Assembly: GCA_900066355.1 (NCBI GenBank)
Contig: FMEL01000007.1
Location: 62,001-126,000 of the forward strand
Reading direction: 5' to 3'
Length of the DNA stretch: 64,000 nucleotides
DNA from: an uncultured Ruminococcus sp.
Lineage (GTDB): Bacteria > Bacillota > Clostridia > Lachnospirales > Lachnospiraceae
Shown one piece after another: positions 51,001 to 59,642 of this stretch; within the stretch, counting starts at the first letter, position 1, and each line of letters opens with the position of its first letter. The position numbers and the translations under genes are program-made. The notes under the pieces were generated by a model that was not told the origin of the DNA, made no database searches, and saw only the letters and a list, made by a program, of their open reading frames with translations.

Positions 51001-52704
51001 ATGAAGTTACAGAAGTATCAAAAATGTTCAGAAGTTACCCGTGGACTGGAAAAAGCAGAACTTGTACTGAAAAATGCCCGTATTGTGAATGTTTTTACCA
51101 GAGAGATCCTGAAAGGGGATATTGCGATAGAAGATGGTCTGATTTCAGGAATCGGAAGTTACGAAGGAAAAAGAGAAATTGATCTGGAAGGCAGGTACGT
51201 CTGTCCGGGACTGATCGACAGTCATCTGCATCTGGAATCAACCCTTGTGACACCGGCAGAGCTTGTAACAGTGGCTGCCCGCCATGGGACAACGACGTTT
51301 ATTGTGGATCCGCATGAATCTGCAAATGTGTCCGGTTTAAAGGGCATCGATTATATCCTGGATCAGACAGAAGATGTAGAGGCAAATGTATTTGTGATGA
51401 TGCCGTCGTGTGTACCGGCAACTGCAATTGACGACAATGGATGTACCATTACTGCACAGGATATGGTACCGTATCTTAGCAACAGAAGGATACTGGGCCT
51501 GGGAGAAGTAATGGACTATATATCTGTAGTGAATGCTGATGAAGCCATGCACAGCAAACTGGATCTGTTCAGAGAAAGAGTGAGAGACGGGCATGCACCG
51601 TTTCTGGCTGAAGCGGATTTGCAGGCTTATGTGATGGCTGGAATCACGACAGATCATGAGTGTTCGGATTTTGACTATGCAATGCAGGAGCGGCGCTGTG
51701 GAATGACGGTACATATCCGTGAAGGCAGTGCAGCAAGAAACCTCGAGGCAATTGTATCCGGCATTGTCAGGCATCAGATGAACGGAGAAGGCTTCTGCTT
51801 CTGTACCGATGATAAACATATCGAAGATATTGAAAAAGAAGGACATATCGATCATAATGTACGTAAGGCAATAAAGCTCGGCATGGATCCGATCGATGCT
51901 ATTTGCATGGCCACGATCAATTCTGCGAAATGCTATGGACTCAGAAGGCTTGGTGCAGTTGCAACAGGATATCAGGCGGATCTTCTGGTTCTGGATGATA
52001 TTGAAAATATGACAATTCATGATGTCTATTATAACGGACAGAGAATCGATCAGGACAGCGAGATTACGGTAAGAGAATGTCCGGCCGAATTAAAAAATAC
52101 AGTTCATGTCGGAAACTTTACAGTAGATGATCTGACACTGGAATCACCAGACGGAAATTTTTATGTAATTGAAATGCAGGAAGGTGAGATTACAACTGTC
52201 CGTAAAAGGGTACAGATATTTGACGGACCGGGTGTGTTCCGGGCAGATGAGGATTATCAGAAAATTGCGGTGATCGAGCGTCACAAAGCAACCGGTAAAA
52301 CGGGAGTGGGTATTGTAAGTGGCTTTGGAATCCGCGGCGGAGCGATTGCGTCCAGTGTTTCACATGATTCGCACAACATTATCGTGATAGGTGACAATGA
52401 TCAGGATATGGCACTTGCAGTACAGGAACTGATCCGTACGCAGGGAGGCTATACGCTTATTGCAGACCATAAGGTTTTTGATACACTGGAATTACCGGTG
52501 ATGGGACTGATGAGTGATGCCGGTTTCCGGTATAGTCACATCAAACTGAAAAGAATGATTGAAAAAGCCCATGAAATGGGTGTACCGGATGGAATCGCAC
52601 CATTTATCACACTGTCATTTATGGCGCTTCCGGTCATTCCGGAGATTCGTATTACACCGCGAGGCATCTATGATGTATGTACAGGTGAATTTTATAAATA
52701 CTAA
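51001..52704 (+). CDS. ade: Adenine deaminase
   Basis: Amidohydrolase-superfamily enzyme (567 aa) converting adenine to hypoxanthine in purine salvage. Metal motifs are in YVCPGLIDSHLHLEST and FIVDPHESANVSGLKGI; EADLQAYVMAGITTDHECSD and the C-terminal SGFGIRGGAIASSVSHDSHN (20 residues) are typical of the Ade family. Length is normal. AAAGGAGAG precedes the ATG. The Lon-like gene begins 20 bases downstream, so the two may be one operon. Confidence 0.95.
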   Translation: MKLQKYQKCSEVTRGLEKAELVLKNARIVNVFTREILKGDIAIEDGLISGIGSYEGKREIDLEGRYVCPGLIDSHLHLESTLVTPAELVTVAARHGTTTFIVDPHESANVSGLKGIDYILDQTEDVEANVFVMMPSCVPATAIDDNGCTITAQDMVPYLSNRRILGLGEVMDYISVVNADEAMHSKLDLFRERVRDGHAPFLAEADLQAYVMAGITTDHECSDFDYAMQERRCGMTVHIREGSAARNLEAIVSGIVRHQMNGEGFCFCTDDKHIEDIEKEGHIDHNVRKAIKLGMDPIDAICMATINSAKCYGLRRLGAVATGYQADLLVLDDIENMTIHDVYYNGQRIDQDSEITVRECPAELKNTVHVGNFTVDDLTLESPDGNFYVIEMQEGEITTVRKRVQIFDGPGVFRADEDYQKIAVIERHKATGKTGVGIVSGFGIRGGAIASSVSHDSHNIIVIGDNDQDMALAVQELIRTQGGYTLIADHKVFDTLELPVMGLMSDAGFRYSHIKLKRMIEKAHEMGVPDGIAPFITLSFMALPVIPEIRITPRGIYDVCTGEFYKY

Positions 52705-52724
52705 AAGAGGAGTAACAGTTTATC

Positions 52725-54209
52725 ATGCCAGTATTTGATTTCAGCAATACAAAAACAGAGAAGAAAGATCCGGAATGTACTTATACGACGTTCCAGTCCA
52801 ATGAAAAAGTACCTTCAGCAGAAAAACCGATTCTGGTTATTGAGAACAGAAACCGTCAGTGGAAACATCATTCCTGTGGTGTGTTTTCCAACCCAAACCA
52901 GAAATCATCCTTCGAGTTTAAAGAGGATGATGGCGTGTTTCCGGCAGATATCTTAAAGATCGATGCACGTTTTGTGAGCCTTGTAAAATGGCTTGGTGAA
53001 AATCATATCAGTGTACGATTATCGGGACAGAATAATGAAAGGGGTTATGCGGTTTATAAGATTCGTGAGACAGCATTTGGAGGTGGAACGAAGCTTTCAG
53101 CAGAGGATGGATTCCTGCAGTTTATGATTGAACGACTTCTTGCAAGTAATGCACCGGCGGAACTTCCGGAAAACGATGAGGAAGATGAAGATGGTGACGA
53201 TATGAAACTCACCAGTATACAGAGTATTACGGACTTTATGACCTGTGCCGGAAGAACCATGCCGGACAACATCCGCCTCTGGGCAAGAAGAAACCTTGCA
53301 GTGGCACGCTCTCATGAAGTTTCGCAGGAAGAGCGGAGACATGCACAGAGAGCTCTGTCCATTATGATGAACATTCAGTGGAAAAACAATTATTTCGAAT
53401 CCATTGATCCGGTAGAGGCACGCCGCATTCTCGACGAAGAACTCTATGGAATGGAAAAAGTAAAACAGAGAATCATTGAGACGATCATCCAGATCAACCG
53501 TACACACACCCTTCCGGCATATGGTCTGCTTCTCGTAGGCCCGGCAGGTACCGGTAAGTCCCAGATTGCCTATGCTGTGGCACGTATTCTGAAACTTCCA
53601 TGGACAACACTTGATATGAGTTCTATCAACGATCCAGAGCAGCTGACAGGAAGTTCCCGTGTTTATGCAAATGCAAAGCCGGGTATCATCATGGAAGCTT
53701 TTTCTATGGCGGGTGAATCAAATCTGGTATTTATCATCAATGAGCTTGACAAGGCGACGAATGGCAAAGGAAACGGCAACCCGGCCGACGTCCTTCTGAC
53801 GCTTCTTGACAATCTCGGATTTACAGACAACTATATGGAATGTATGGTTCCGACCGTCGGTGTATATCCGATCGCCACAGCAAATGACAAGGCACAGATC
53901 AGTGCGCCGTTAATGTCCCGTTTTGCGGTTATTGAACTTCCGGATTACACAGCAGAAGAAAAGAAAGTGATCTTTTCGAAATTTGCTCTTCCGAAAGTCC
54001 TGAAACGAATGAGCCTGAAAGCGGAAGAGTGTGTGGTGGCACCGGACGGTCTGGATGCAGTCATTGAGCAGTTTGCCGATACGACCGGTATCCGTGATCT
54101 TGAACAGGCGGCTGAGCACATTGCAGCAAATGCACTGTATCAGATTGAAGTCAATCATGTATCTTCTGTAACATTTGATGCAGAGATGGTAAAGAAACTG
54201 TTTGAATAA
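52725..54209 (+). CDS. Lon-like AAA+ ATPase lacking the protease domain
   Basis: 494-aa protein. Residues 1-205 are an unrecognised N-domain with an acidic patch (ENDEEDEDGDD, about 149-159). From about 225 it follows Lon: LDEELYGMEKVKQRIIETI, Walker A GPAGTGKS from Gly272, GNPADVLLTLLDN, sensor-1 region VGVYPIATAND, Arg finger region LMSRFAVIELP and GIRDLEQAAEHI. The chain ends after the AAA lid, so no Ser-Lys protease domain is present. Walker B reads VFIINELDK with Asn339 in place of the usual Asp. Function unknown; a chaperone or remodelling role is inference. Confidence 0.8.
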   Translation: MPVFDFSNTKTEKKDPECTYTTFQSNEKVPSAEKPILVIENRNRQWKHHSCGVFSNPNQKSSFEFKEDDGVFPADILKIDARFVSLVKWLGENHISVRLSGQNNERGYAVYKIRETAFGGGTKLSAEDGFLQFMIERLLASNAPAELPENDEEDEDGDDMKLTSIQSITDFMTCAGRTMPDNIRLWARRNLAVARSHEVSQEERRHAQRALSIMMNIQWKNNYFESIDPVEARRILDEELYGMEKVKQRIIETIIQINRTHTLPAYGLLLVGPAGTGKSQIAYAVARILKLPWTTLDMSSINDPEQLTGSSRVYANAKPGIIMEAFSMAGESNLVFIINELDKATNGKGNGNPADVLLTLLDNLGFTDNYMECMVPTVGVYPIATANDKAQISAPLMSRFAVIELPDYTAEEKKVIFSKFALPKVLKRMSLKAEECVVAPDGLDAVIEQFADTTGIRDLEQAAEHIAANALYQIEVNHVSSVTFDAEMVKKLFE

Positions 54210-54220
54210 GAATAAACGCT

Positions 54221-54256
54221 GTTACTGTTCACAGGATACTATCTGTGAACAGTAAC
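54221..54256. repeat. Perfect 14-bp hairpin after the Lon-like gene
   Basis: GTTACTGTTCACAG (54221-54234) pairs with CTGTGAACAGTAAC (54243-54256) around an eight-base loop. No T-tract follows, so it is not a classical terminator; it may be an mRNA 3'-end barrier or a palindromic repeat. Confidence 0.7.
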
Positions 54257-54262
54257 TAAATA

Positions 54263-54306
54263 CCCGGAATGCAGGATTGTTTTACAAAATAGACTTGCAT
54301 TTCGGG
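54263..54306 (+). other. Second hairpin overlapping the salvage-operon promoter
   Basis: CCCGGAATGCA (54263-54273) pairs with TGCATTTCGGG (54296-54306), 11 pairs with one G-U. The right arm overlaps the -35 box at 54295-54300. Followed by AATTCTTTT, it could also be a weak terminator for the upstream gene. Confidence 0.5.
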
Positions 54307-54323
54307 AATTCTTTTGTTATACT
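54295..54323 (+). promoter_or_regulatory. Promoter of the queuosine-salvage operon
   Basis: TTGCAT (54295-54300), a 17-base spacer and TATACT (54318-54323), 27 bases before the riboswitch aptamer. Confidence 0.7.
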
Positions 54324-54350
54324 ACAGAAAGTTTCATAGAAATTAAATAA

Positions 54351-54416
54351 CTGGTTCGAAACCCTCCCAGTATAAAAAACTAGGTCATTCAGGTATCTTT
54401 CGATCGTTGATACCTT
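54351..54416 (+). promoter_or_regulatory. preQ1-I riboswitch with terminator platform
   Basis: Aptamer 54351-54384: P1 CTGG/CCAG (54351-54354, 54367-54370), loop with GTTCG and ACCCTC, and the A-rich tail TATAAAAAACTAGG that docks in P1 and forms the pseudoknot. This matches the preQ1-I consensus. It is followed by AGGTATC/GATACCT (54391-54397, 54408-54414) and TTTTCT, an intrinsic terminator. Binding of preQ1 is expected to turn off the nucleoside hydrolase and ECF genes downstream. Confidence 0.92.
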
Positions 54417-54465
54417 TTCTGTGGAGGATTTTTACATAGAAAAGGGAAAGGTTGGAAGTTTTTTT

Positions 54466-55449
54466 ATGCGCAAAATTATTATAGACTGTGATCCGGGAAT
54501 CGATGACGCACTTGCCATTATGCTTGCGGTCAATTCTCCGGAGCTGGAGATCGTGGCGATTACAACTGTATCAGGAAATGTACCTTCTGATATGGGCGCA
54601 GTCAATGCGAAAAAAGTCCTCAGACAGTTAAACAGACTGGATATTCCGGTCTATATCGGAGAAGATGCACCACTTCGGGAAGAATATATCGATGCACGTG
54701 ATACACATGGTATGGACGGACTTGGGGAAAGTTTTCTCCCGGAAGTTTCCAGCGGGTGTGAGAAGCAGAGTGCGGTGGATTTTCTGACAGAGATTCTGGA
54801 AAGAGAAAAGATCTCGATCATTGCTCTTGGTCCGATGACAAATCTTGCAAAAGTATTTTCGAAGAAGCCGGAGCTTATCCGAAATGTGGAAGAGCTGGTT
54901 TCTATGGGAGGCAATTTCAGAAGTCACGGAAACTGTTCACCGGTAGCAGAGTACAATTACTGGTGTGACCCGGATGCGGCAGCCATTGTGTATGATCTTT
55001 TTGAAAAAGAAGGCAATATCATTCACATGATCGGTCTGGATGTCACCAGAGAAATCGTGCTGACACCGAATCGTCTGGAGTATATGTGCCGCCTCGACAA
55101 AGAAAATGGTGAGTTCATCCGCAAGATCACAGGATTTTATATGGATTTTCACTGGGAGCAGGAAGGCATCATCGGCTGCGTGATCAATGATCCGCTTGCA
55201 GTGGCATATTTCATTGACAGGTCAATGTGCAATGGATTTGACAGCTTTACAGCCGTTGCAACCGATGGTATCTGTCGTGGACAGACGGTAGTAGATTCTA
55301 TGGATTTCTGGAAAAAAGAACCGAACAGTCATATTCTTACAGAGACGGATCCGGAGAAGTTTTTCCGCTTCTTTATGGGACGTGTGCTTAAGAAAGAAGA
55401 TGGCAGCAAATGGAACGACGAGGAATTAAAACTTCTGCATGAACTGTGA
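54466..55449 (+). CDS. queK: Nucleoside hydrolase, probable queuosine nucleosidase (QueK-like)
   Basis: 327-aa inosine-uridine-type nucleoside hydrolase. The Ca-binding signature is IIIDCDPGIDDALAIML at the N-terminus; ALGPMTNLAKVF, SMGGNFRSHGNCSPVAEYN (19 residues), EYNYWCDPDAAAIVY and the late INDPLAVAYFID complete the active site. Sequence alone gives only the family. The preQ1 riboswitch upstream and ECF component downstream point to the dedicated queuosine nucleosidase known from gut Clostridia, which frees queuine. ATG 54466 is chosen over GTG 54421, which lacks family sequence and abuts the riboswitch terminator. Confidence 0.88.
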   Translation: MRKIIIDCDPGIDDALAIMLAVNSPELEIVAITTVSGNVPSDMGAVNAKKVLRQLNRLDIPVYIGEDAPLREEYIDARDTHGMDGLGESFLPEVSSGCEKQSAVDFLTEILEREKISIIALGPMTNLAKVFSKKPELIRNVEELVSMGGNFRSHGNCSPVAEYNYWCDPDAAAIVYDLFEKEGNIIHMIGLDVTREIVLTPNRLEYMCRLDKENGEFIRKITGFYMDFHWEQEGIIGCVINDPLAVAYFIDRSMCNGFDSFTAVATDGICRGQTVVDSMDFWKKEPNSHILTETDPEKFFRFFMGRVLKKEDGSKWNDEELKLLHEL

Positions 55450-55462
55450 AAGGGGAAGAAAA

Positions 55463-56089
55463 ATGAGCGCAAACATGGAAACGAACAACGTAAATAACAC
55501 AAAGAAAAATACTGCCGGCAGCAAGATCAATGCCTATCAGATCTGTCTGGTAGCGTTGGCAGTCGGAATTAATATTGCCGGAGGACAGATCGCACTTCTT
55601 CTGAAACTTCCGGTTTATCTGGACAGCATTGGTACGATTCTGACCGGTGCACTTCTGGGACCATGGTTTGGAATGCTTCCAAATCTGATCAGTGGAATTT
55701 TTATGGGAATGACAGTCGATATTTATTCCCTGTATTTTGCACCGGTAGGAATGATCACCGGTATTATGAGTGGTCTTGTATTTCGCAAACTGTCTGTAAA
55801 GAGAGTAAAAGTGCTGGCGGCAGCAGCAATGATCACTGTCCCGGGAACAGTGGTAAGTTCTGTAATCAACGCAGTGCTGTTTGGTGGAGTTACTTCTTCC
55901 GGATCTTCAATTCTGGTGCAGCTTCTTTCACATACACCACTTGGCCTGACCGGAAGCATTTTTGTAGTTCAGTTCCTGACCGATTATCTCGATCGCTGCA
56001 TCGCAGTTTTTGTAGTCAGTGTATTTGTGACCATGCTCGGTGGAGAAATGAAGCAGAGACTGACAGGAAGTGTGAATAACAGAGCGTAA
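55463..56089 (+). CDS. qrtT: ECF transporter S component, probable queuine/preQ1 uptake (QrtT-like)
   Basis: 208-aa membrane protein with about six helices and the ECF S-component pattern near the N-terminus (VALAVGINIAGGQIALLL, then DSIGTILTGALLGPWFGMLP, 20 residues). It should bind the vitamin-like base and join a shared ECF module (two ATPases and EcfT) encoded elsewhere. Substrate is inferred from the preQ1 riboswitch and partner nucleosidase. ATG 55463 behind AAAGGGG is chosen over ATG 55439, which overlaps the upstream stop. A terminator follows. Confidence 0.85.
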   Translation: MSANMETNNVNNTKKNTAGSKINAYQICLVALAVGINIAGGQIALLLKLPVYLDSIGTILTGALLGPWFGMLPNLISGIFMGMTVDIYSLYFAPVGMITGIMSGLVFRKLSVKRVKVLAAAAMITVPGTVVSSVINAVLFGGVTSSGSSILVQLLSHTPLGLTGSIFVVQFLTDYLDRCIAVFVVSVFVTMLGGEMKQRLTGSVNNRA

Positions 56090-56100
56090 AATTATAAAAT

Positions 56101-56158
56101 AAGAGCTGTCGTACCTGACGAGATTATGATCTCGCGGTGGTACGCAGCTCTTTTTTTT
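56101..56158 (+). terminator. Terminator after the queuosine-salvage operon
   Basis: AAGAGCTG and CGTACC (56101-56115, one bulge) pair with GGTACGCAGCTCTT (56139-56152), with an inner CGAGAT/ATCTCG stem and an eight-T tract. Confidence 0.9.
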
Positions 56159-56183
56159 GCATTGCCTCAAAAAGGAAAGAATA

Positions 56184-57800
56184 TCAACGGAAACTCTTTA
56201 ACCAGTTGACGAGGGAATCATGCCAGATGTTTTCATTGACAGTTTTCTTCATCTGATCGCTAACCGGACCGTTGTTTGCCATTTTGGCAAGGATGGCTGC
56301 CTGTAATTCTGCAACAGACATGTTTTCCGGCGACTTGTTCGGATCGAAATGAACCGGTTCTGTGGCGGAGGATGGTGCTTCAGAATCAGCCGGTATGGAT
56401 TCTTCATCTGTTACTGTTTCCTCTTTTAGTGAAATCTCAACCTTAAATGGCTTATATTCAGGCATATCGCCGGAAGGTACCCAGATTTCGCCACTGTTTG
56501 CCGGAACAGTGACATTGATACGGCCATCCTGTACAGCGACTTTCTGACCGGACAGTGCACCGATGTATTCCACAGCGTTTCCGGCAGGAAGATCCATGGA
56601 AGCAGCATTGTCATCGTTATTGACTGTTACAACGACACGCACATCGTTCAGATCACGTGCAAATGCAAACTGACGGTTTGTAAGGTGCAGTTCTGCATAG
56701 CTTCCGTAACTTAATGCAGGTGTGTGCTGTCTGATCTGTCCGAGAGCTGCAATAAGGGCAGTACATGGATTATCTCCCAGAGCAGTTTCGTAATCATCAA
56801 GTGAAAGGGCTGGGCGGAGGCTGTCATCAGAAGAGCGCTCCTTGCGGCCTTCGATTCCGAACTCGGAACCATAATAAATACTTGGAACTCCCGGAAGAGT
56901 ATAGAGCAAAATATGAACCGGTGTAAAATGCGCTTTATTGGACAGTTTTGTATAAATTCGCTCGACATCATGATTGTCCACAAAATTATAAAGATCGAGA
57001 TTTCCCATATTCTGTAAATATTTGACCGTATGGGCAATCTCGAAATAGTTGTGGTCATTATGGCCGCTGTAGAGTGCCTTGTGAAGCGCGTAATTCGTGA
57101 CACTGTGCAGCGTCTCACCGTTTACCCAGCGGCTGTAATCACCGTGGATAACCTCGCCCATCAGCCAGAAATCCGGCTTGACTTCTTCAGCAGTACGACG
57201 GAGCATACGCATAAAATCAAAATCAAGGACATCGGCAGCATCAAGACGGATGCCATCTACATCAAATTCAGAAACCCAGTAACGGATCACATCACAGATA
57301 TAATTCTGAACATCCGGATTGCGCTGGTTAAGTTTGACGAGCAGATTATATCCACCCCAGTTGTCATAGGAAAATCCATCATTGTATTCGTTGTTTCCAT
57401 AGAAATTGACATTGCAGTACCAGTTAAGATATGGCGAATGCTCCCTGTTTTTCTGGATATCTTTAAAGGCGAAAAAATCACGTCCGGTATGGTTGAATAC
57501 ACCGTCAAAAATAACTTTGATTCCTTTTTCGTGACAGACTTTTACGAAAGCTGTCAGATCCTCGTTGGTTCCGAGACGGGAATCCAGTTTCTTGTAATCG
57601 GTTGTTTCATAACCATGTCCGACACTTTCAAAAAGAGGACCGATGTACAGGGCAGTGCAGCCGATTGCTTTAATATGGTCAATCCATGGAAGAAGAGTGT
57701 TCAGGCGATGTACCGGTGTACTGTAGTCGTTTTGCTTCGGTGCTCCGGAAAGACCAAGCGGATAAATGTGATAAAAAATAGCTTCGTTGTACCAACTCAT
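56184..57800 (-). CDS. GH13 alpha-amylase family enzyme with C-terminal extension
   Basis: 538-aa cytoplasmic enzyme (no signal peptide) starting MSWYNEAIFYHIYPLGLSG. GH13 motifs in order: DGVFNHTG, nucleophile Asp in DVDGIRLDAADVLD, acid Glu in LMGEVIHGDYS, and FVDNHDVERI. It resembles alpha-glucosidases and maltodextrin-acting enzymes; the substrate is not fixed. After the barrel and a beta domain (to about 445) there is an ~90-residue tail: a Pro/Ser/Glu linker and a short helical end (MSVAELQAAILAKMANNG). The ribosome site is weak. It lies downstream of pckA beyond a hairpin. Confidence 0.87.
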   Translation of the reverse strand: MSWYNEAIFYHIYPLGLSGAPKQNDYSTPVHRLNTLLPWIDHIKAIGCTALYIGPLFESVGHGYETTDYKKLDSRLGTNEDLTAFVKVCHEKGIKVIFDGVFNHTGRDFFAFKDIQKNREHSPYLNWYCNVNFYGNNEYNDGFSYDNWGGYNLLVKLNQRNPDVQNYICDVIRYWVSEFDVDGIRLDAADVLDFDFMRMLRRTAEEVKPDFWLMGEVIHGDYSRWVNGETLHSVTNYALHKALYSGHNDHNYFEIAHTVKYLQNMGNLDLYNFVDNHDVERIYTKLSNKAHFTPVHILLYTLPGVPSIYYGSEFGIEGRKERSSDDSLRPALSLDDYETALGDNPCTALIAALGQIRQHTPALSYGSYAELHLTNRQFAFARDLNDVRVVVTVNNDDNAASMDLPAGNAVEYIGALSGQKVAVQDGRINVTVPANSGEIWVPSGDMPEYKPFKVEISLKEETVTDEESIPADSEAPSSATEPVHFDPNKSPENMSVAELQAAILAKMANNGPVSDQMKKTVNENIWHDSLVNWLKSFR

Positions 57801-57831
57801 GTTGTTATCATCTCATTTCATATAAAATTAT

Positions 57832-57856
57832 GGGGCTGTCGTTAAACGGCAGCCCC
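57832..57856 (-). terminator. Hairpin/terminator after pckA
   Basis: GGGGCTGTCGTT (57832) pairs with AACGGCAGCCCC (to 57856), 12 pairs with one G-U and a one-base loop centre. On the minus strand it is followed by ATAATTTTAT, a mediocre T-tract, so some read-through into the GH13 gene is likely. Confidence 0.65.
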
Positions 57857-57879
57857 TGAAATTGCTTTCAATTATGAAA

Positions 57880-59484
57880 TTATGCCTGAGGACCAGCAGC
57901 AACAAGTGCTTTACCAGCAGCATTTCCTTCGTATTTAGCAAAGTTCTTAACGAATCTTGCAGCAAGATCTTTTGCTTTTTCTTCCCACTGTGCAGCATCT
58001 GCATATGTGTCACGTGGATCAAGGATTCCTGCATCAACACCCGGGAGTTCTGTAGGAACTTCGAAGTTGAAGTATGGAATTGTCTTTGTAGGAGCGCTCA
58101 GAATGGCTCCGCTCAGGATAGCATCGATGATACCACGGGTATCTTTGATGGAGATACGTTTGCCTGTTCCGTTCCATCCTGTATTAACGAGGTAAGCTTT
58201 TGCTCCGCTCTTTTCCATTTTCTTAACAAGTTCTTCTGCATATTTGGTCGGATGCAGTTCAAGGAATGCCTGACCGAAGCAAGCAGAGAATGTAGGTGTA
58301 GGCTCTGTGATTCCACGCTCTGTACCAGCAAGTTTAGCTGTGAATCCGGACAGGAAGTAGTACTGTGTCTGAGCTTCTGTCAGGATAGATACTGGCGGCA
58401 GTACACCGAACGCATCTGCGGACAGGAAGATTACGTTCTTAGCTGCCGGTGCAGAAGAAATCGGGCGAACGATTTTTTCGATGTGGTCGATCGGGTAGGA
58501 AACACGAGTGTTTTCTGTTACGCTCTTATCAGCGAAATCGATCTTACCGTTTGCATCAACTGTTACGTTCTCAAGAAGAGCGTTACGTTTGATTGCATTG
58601 TAGATGTCCGGCTCAGATTCTTTGTCAAGGTTGATAACCTTAGCGTAGCATCCGCCTTCAAAGTTGAATACACCGTTGTCATCCCAGCCGTGTTCGTCAT
58701 CACCGATCAGGAGACGTTTCGGGTCTGTGGAAAGAGTTGTTTTACCTGTTCCGGAAAGTCCGAAGAAGATAGCGGTGTTTTCACCATTCATATCTGTGTT
58801 AGCGGAGCAGTGCATAGCTGCGATGCCTTTCAGTGGAAGGAAGTAGTTCATCATAGAGAACATACCTTTCTTCATTTCTCCGCCGTACCATGTGTTGATG
58901 ATAACCTGCTCTTTGGATGTAATGTTGAACATTACAGCTGTTTCAGAGTTCAGGCCGAGTTCTTTGTAGTTTGTAACTTTTGCTTTGGAAGCATTGTATA
59001 CAACGAAATCCGGCTCAAATGTTTCCAGTTCTTCAGCTGTTGGCTGGATGAACATGTTTGTAACAAAGTGTGCCTGCCATGCAACTTCAACGATGAAACG
59101 GATAGCCATACGAGTATCAGCGTTAGCACCGCAGAATGCGTCAACTACGAAAAGTTTCTTGTTGGAAAGTTCTTTCTTGGCAAGTTCTTTACAAGCTGCC
59201 CAAGCTTCCTGTGTTGCAGGATGGTTGTCGTTCTTGTATTCATCAGAAGTCCACCAAACAGTATCTTTGGAGTTTTCATCCATAACGATGAATTTGTCTT
59301 TTGGGGAACGTCCTGTGTAGATACCTGTCATTACGTTAACAGCGCCAAGTTCTGTTTCCTGGCCTACTTCAAATCCTTCAAGACCTGCTTTGGTCTCTTC
59401 TTCGAATAAAACTTCGTAAGAAGGATTGTACACAATTTCAGTTGTACCGGTGATGCCATACTTAGTTAAATCGATTTTTGCCAT
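57880..59484 (-). CDS. pckA: Phosphoenolpyruvate carboxykinase (ATP)
   Basis: 534-aa enzyme interconverting oxaloacetate and PEP with ATP/ADP. The P-loop is GLSGTGKTTLSTD, the metal/kinase-2 motif is LIGDDEHGWDD, and GRSPKDKFIV, YGGEMKKGMFSMMNYFLPL and FLSADAFGVLPPV are present. In gut anaerobes it often runs in the carboxylating direction toward succinate. ATG 59484 with GAGAGG upstream is chosen over an in-frame ATG at 59517. Codon use marks it as highly expressed. The leader has a perfect 7-bp hairpin (59546-59566). Confidence 0.97.
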   Translation of the reverse strand: MAKIDLTKYGITGTTEIVYNPSYEVLFEEETKAGLEGFEVGQETELGAVNVMTGIYTGRSPKDKFIVMDENSKDTVWWTSDEYKNDNHPATQEAWAACKELAKKELSNKKLFVVDAFCGANADTRMAIRFIVEVAWQAHFVTNMFIQPTAEELETFEPDFVVYNASKAKVTNYKELGLNSETAVMFNITSKEQVIINTWYGGEMKKGMFSMMNYFLPLKGIAAMHCSANTDMNGENTAIFFGLSGTGKTTLSTDPKRLLIGDDEHGWDDNGVFNFEGGCYAKVINLDKESEPDIYNAIKRNALLENVTVDANGKIDFADKSVTENTRVSYPIDHIEKIVRPISSAPAAKNVIFLSADAFGVLPPVSILTEAQTQYYFLSGFTAKLAGTERGITEPTPTFSACFGQAFLELHPTKYAEELVKKMEKSGAKAYLVNTGWNGTGKRISIKDTRGIIDAILSGAILSAPTKTIPYFNFEVPTELPGVDAGILDPRDTYADAAQWEEKAKDLAARFVKNFAKYEGNAAGKALVAAGPQA

Positions 59485-59545
59485 CTTACATTTACCTCTC
59501 TTCTTTAATAGAGCCATCTACACGCTGGCTTTCTTTAACCTTTAA

Positions 59546-59605
59546 GAAGTAGAATGTTCCTACTTCCCATAGAGTTAATTATACATAATTCATCAATAAA
59601 AGCAA
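59546..59605 (-). promoter_or_regulatory. pckA promoter and leader hairpin
   Basis: On the minus strand: TTGCTT (59605-59600), a 16-base spacer and TATAAT (59583-59578). The leader contains GAAGTAG/CTACTTC (59546-59552, 59560-59566). No clear catabolite (cre) site was seen. Confidence 0.55.
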
Positions 59606-59642
59606 TAAAAAAACAATGAAAATTTAAAAAAATGACAATTAT

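Noticed and set aside
54351..54370. GGTTCGAAACC-like sequence considered as a tRNA T-arm
   Set aside because: No acceptor or anticodon arms surround it, and the whole segment fits the preQ1-I aptamer.
56131..56158. CGCGGTGGTACGC considered as a T-box antiterminator
   Set aside because: It is at the 3' end of the qrtT operon, the T-box consensus is not met, no stem I precedes it, and the next gene is on the other strand. It is a plain terminator.
57030..57845. 271-codon plus-strand frame opposite the GH13 gene
   Set aside because: No ribosome site, no family-like motifs, and fully inside a clear minus-strand GH13 enzyme.
57862..59409. 515-codon open frame antisense to pckA
   Set aside because: It is the mirror of a highly expressed gene that avoids TTA, CTA and TCA codons, which leaves the opposite strand free of stops. 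The translation is Cys/Phe/Ser-rich, matches no family, and pckA on the other strand is unmistakable.
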